Part shown: piece after piece, positions 62,359-64,000 of the stretch
How the letters are laid out: each line of letters opens with the position of its first letter
How positions within the stretch are numbered: position 1 is the first letter of the stretch
Assembly: GCF_030814215.1 (NCBI RefSeq)
Contig: NZ_JAUSUT010000001.1
Span: 2,542,001 to 2,606,000, forward strand
DNA length: 64,000 nucleotides
Direction: 5' to 3'
Origin: Amycolatopsis thermophila
Lineage (GTDB): Bacteria > Actinomycetota > Actinomycetes > Mycobacteriales > Pseudonocardiaceae
The notes under the pieces: generated by a model
The model's database searches: none
Told to the model about the DNA's origin: nothing
The model's input: only the letters and a program-made list of their open reading frames with translations
Position numbers and translations under genes: made by a program

Positions 62359-62805
62359 TCAGAGGGCGGAGCCGGAGAGGCGGCCGCGGGTGTAGAGGCG
62401 GTGGGTGGCGCGGTCGATGCGGCCCCAGTGGCGCCGCACGAGTGCGCGGGTATGGGAGCGGATCCGGCTTTCGGACGAGCCGGTGTGTTTGCGGAGGCGG
62501 CGGACTTCGCGCAGGTCGTCCTCGGAGGCCTTGGCGGCCAGGCGCAGCGCGGAGCCGAACCACAAGCCGGCGTGGCGGGTGAGCCAGTAGGCCTCGGCTT
62601 CCTGCCCGGCGAGCAGGATCGCCAGCTCGATCTCGGGATGGTCGGCGGGGACGTCGCGGTGGCGGGTGTAGCCGCCGGTTGGTCCGAGGCGGCAGTGCTG
62701 GACCGCGATGCCCTGAACGACCGCGATGACGCCGTGTCCGGCTTCGTGGGCGGCCAGGGCGCCGAGGCTGACGGCGTCGTCGGTGTCGTAGCGGGGGCGT
62801 CCCAT
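62359..62805 (-). CDS. M41-like HEAGH metallopeptidase
   Basis: 148 aa from the ATG at 62805. [16 protein letters not shown] contains the zinc HExxH site; [17 protein letters not shown] and [12 protein letters not shown] resemble the third-ligand (Asp) region and C-terminal helices of FtsH peptidase domains. There is no AAA+ ATPase domain or membrane helix, so it is a free-standing peptidase domain. It is encoded in the conjugative element, between the replication and transfer genes. Confidence 0.75.
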   Translation of the reverse strand: MGRPRYDTDDAVSLGALAAHEAGHGVIAVVQGIAVQHCRLGPTGGYTRHRDVPADHPEIELAILLAGQEAEAYWLTRHAGLWFGSALRLAAKASEDDLREVRRLRKHTGSSESRIRSHTRALVRRHWGRIDRATHRLYTRGRLSGSAL

Positions 62806-63022
62806 CGTGAAGGGTCCTTCCAGGGGTGTGGGGGCAGGAGGTGGCGCAGCCGCTGTACCTGAGCTGGTCGGCCTGGATCGGCTTGTGGCAGCACGCGCCG
62901 GTGGCGGTGAACGGGGCGCGCCGCCGCGCGAGCCGGGCAGCACCAGCGCATTCGCTACACTGGGTGACCATTTGAGGTGTGAGCGGGCGGGGCGGATGCG
63001 TCCCCGACGGGTGGGGAGGCGA
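62806..63022. other. element gap without a supported gene
   Basis: No ORF with a clear end is seen. On the minus strand an ATG at 62971 opens a Cys-rich frame (CSEC, CCHKP, CATSCPH) but with no stop before 62087. The region may hold the promoter for the metallopeptidase gene. Confidence 0.35.
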
Positions 63023-63198
63023 GTTACGGAGCGGGTTACGGCCCGGGAGACGAGTTACGGACGTAACTCGCCCCCGGATCGGGGCCGTAATCCGGTCTGA
63101 TCAGCGTAAAGTTACGCAGTTACGGCGCAGCGCAGCGTCGTGAGAGCGGCCGCCGAACCCCCGAAATCGGGGGTCGGCGACGCCGCGACAGCCGTAAC
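63023..63198. repeat. GTTACGG/CCGTAAC repeat array
   Basis: The heptamer GTTACGG occurs at 63023, 63035, 63054 and 63119, in the reverse sense as CCGTAAC at 63192 and in variant forms (CGTAAC 63062, CCGTAA 63085, GTTACGC 63111). It lies directly downstream of the FtsK gene and before the metallopeptidase gene. Candidates are transfer (clt-like) locus, repressor operator or origin iterons. Confidence 0.65.
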
Positions 63199-64000
63199 TC
63201 AGGCGGTCGGGCCGCCCTGTTCGAGCTGGGCAACCCGCGCCGCGTGGAGTTGACGGACAGTGACCGGATCGACGGGGTAGAGGTTGCCGGTGGAGGGTGG
63301 CTTGATCCCGAGTTCGGCCAGCGCGGCGACCAGCTTGGTCTTGGTCAGCTCCCGGTAGGGCTTGTATCCGGGGGCCAGGCCGCGCAGGGCCCCGACCAGG
63401 TCCCCGGCGTTGACCGGGTCGTCGCCGATCATGACCGTGGTCAGGTCCTCGACCAGGTCGCGGACCTCGGGTTCGGGGGCCGCCGGGGTGGTGGCCCCGC
63501 CGCGCAGCTCGGCCCCGCGGGCGGCGATGCCGGCCAGGTCCTCGGGGGTGAGGTAGAACGAGCGCACCACCCCCGGGGTGTCCATGAACCCGCTGGTCAT
63601 CAGGGTTCCGCAGTCGTTGAGCTTGTCCTTGGTCTTGGCCTTCAACCCGAGCGCGGAGATGCCGTTTTCGTGGGCCTTCTCGCCGAGCACGATGTTGTTG
63701 CGGGCCTTGTCGTCGATGGCGCCGCAGGCCTTGTTGCTGGTCACGGCCATCAGGTCGCGCGGCAGCGACTGGTCGGAGGGGTTCGGGGTGGCGAAGACCA
63801 GCACGATCCCGTACTTGCGGGCCGCCGAGTAGAACCGCACCAGCAGGTTGACCAGTTGCTTGCGCTCCTGCGGGTCGTCCTGCCGGAAGAAGGCCTGGCA
63901 CTCCTCGATGACCACGATCCGGGGCCGCAGGCCGGGCTCCTTCGCCGCGACCTCCCGGTTGACCTCGGTGATGCCGTGCTTGACCAGCAGTTGCCCGCGC
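63199..64000 (-). CDS. FtsK/SpoIIIE-type transfer translocase, C-terminal part
   Basis: The gene enters from the right edge. The window holds about 266 codons ending with TGA at 63199-63201. RPRIVVIEECQAF is the Walker B region (acidic pair EE), followed by LLVRFYSAARKYGIVLVFATPNPSDQSLP with the sensor Asn and KACGAIDDKARNNIVLG. The C-terminal 100 residues carry a possible wing-helix (YREL..KLVAALAELGIKPPS) for DNA recognition. It is the single protein that moves AICE DNA between cells. The Walker A is outside the window. Confidence 0.85.
   Translation of the reverse strand, partial: RGQLLVKHGITEVNREVAAKEPGLRPRIVVIEECQAFFRQDDPQERKQLVNLLVRFYSAARKYGIVLVFATPNPSDQSLPRDLMAVTSNKACGAIDDKARNNIVLGEKAHENGISALGLKAKTKDKLNDCGTLMTSGFMDTPGVVRSFYLTPEDLAGIAARGAELRGGATTPAAPEPEVRDLVEDLTTVMIGDDPVNAGDLVGALRGLAPGYKPYRELTKTKLVAALAELGIKPPSTGNLYPVDPVTVRQLHAARVAQLEQGGPTA

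Larger units (their letters stand above)
56745..64000. mobile_element. left part of an integrative conjugative element (AICE)
   Basis: From tRNA-Phe rightward: integrase, excisionase, replication genes (helicase and Prim-Pol), small genes and an FtsK-type transfer protein, in the order known for AICEs such as pSAM2 and pMEA300. Transfer in this group is double-stranded DNA pumping by a single FtsK-like protein. The left boundary is taken as the 3' half of tRNA-Phe; the right end is outside the window, so the size is unknown. Confidence 0.88.

Noticed and set aside
62087-62971. 294-codon minus-strand frame with a Cys-rich start (CSEC, CCHKP)
   Set aside because: It runs through the metallopeptidase gene in another frame; only its last 76 codons, with their own ATG, look like a gene.

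Overview
The window is high-GC actinobacterial chromosome. The closest match by gene content is a member of the Pseudonocardiaceae, Amycolatopsis-like. The pointers are GTG and TTG starts throughout, DUF3040 and TIGR03086 (mycothiol-dependent) proteins, the actinobacterial glnX-glnH-pknG operon, and an integrated conjugative element of the AICE (pSAM2/pMEA) type at a tRNA-Phe gene. No ribosomal RNA, CRISPR array or complete insertion sequence is visible.

Layout. 1-4.9 kb: nucleotidyltransferase, membrane-anchored Nudix protein, potassium channel, dusB. 4.9-14.4 kb: an L-rhamnoside utilisation locus, in which a leftward set (sugar MFS porter, GH106-like enzyme, GH78 alpha-L-rhamnosidase, FAH-family hydrolase) with overlapping or nearly abutting genes faces a divergent LacI regulator. 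14.4-20.7 kb: small membrane genes, a frameshifted SodC-like pseudogene, a crcB pair, dienelactone hydrolase and a YeeE/YedE sulfur-compound transporter. 20.7-27 kb: a membrane protein with a Met/His-rich tail next to a secreted SBP56-like beta-propeller, then a secreted GH18 + GH64 pair for fungal-type wall polymers. 27-28.7 kb: degenerate 85-100 bp repeat arrays. 28.7-37.3 kb: MFS exporters, a ZIP transporter, a cutinase-like esterase, and a TIGR03086 protein facing a WYL regulator, with shared TTAGGCA boxes. 37.5-38.9 kb: a decayed integrative element at tRNA-Lys, carrying an Imm74-like orphan immunity gene and a broken integrase.

39.2-41.7 kb is a nitrogen module (amt with Glu at the first twin-His position, then PII) behind GTAAC/GTTAC motifs that may be GlnR boxes. 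42-44.3 kb holds a thioesterase and an atypical ThDP enzyme. 44.5-49.7 kb holds a cold-shock gene and glnX-glnH-pknG, the amino-acid-sensing branch that in mycobacteria acts through PknG on GarA. 49.7-56.8 kb contains a second MHS-family transporter with a 40-aa neighbour, an L,D-transpeptidase lipoprotein, a second cold-shock gene and three consecutive tRNAs (Glu, Asp, Phe).

From 56.8 kb to the window end lies the left part of the AICE: integrase, excisionase, RepAM-like helicase, a 47-aa gene and a Prim-Pol primase as a replication unit. Then come two paralogous small membrane proteins on the opposite strand, an M41-like HEAGH metallopeptidase and the C-terminal part of an FtsK/SpoIIIE-type transfer translocase. 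Two clusters of short repeats (CGGGGTTTGCGGGG type and GTTACGG type) are candidate replication or transfer control sites. The right end of the element is outside the window.
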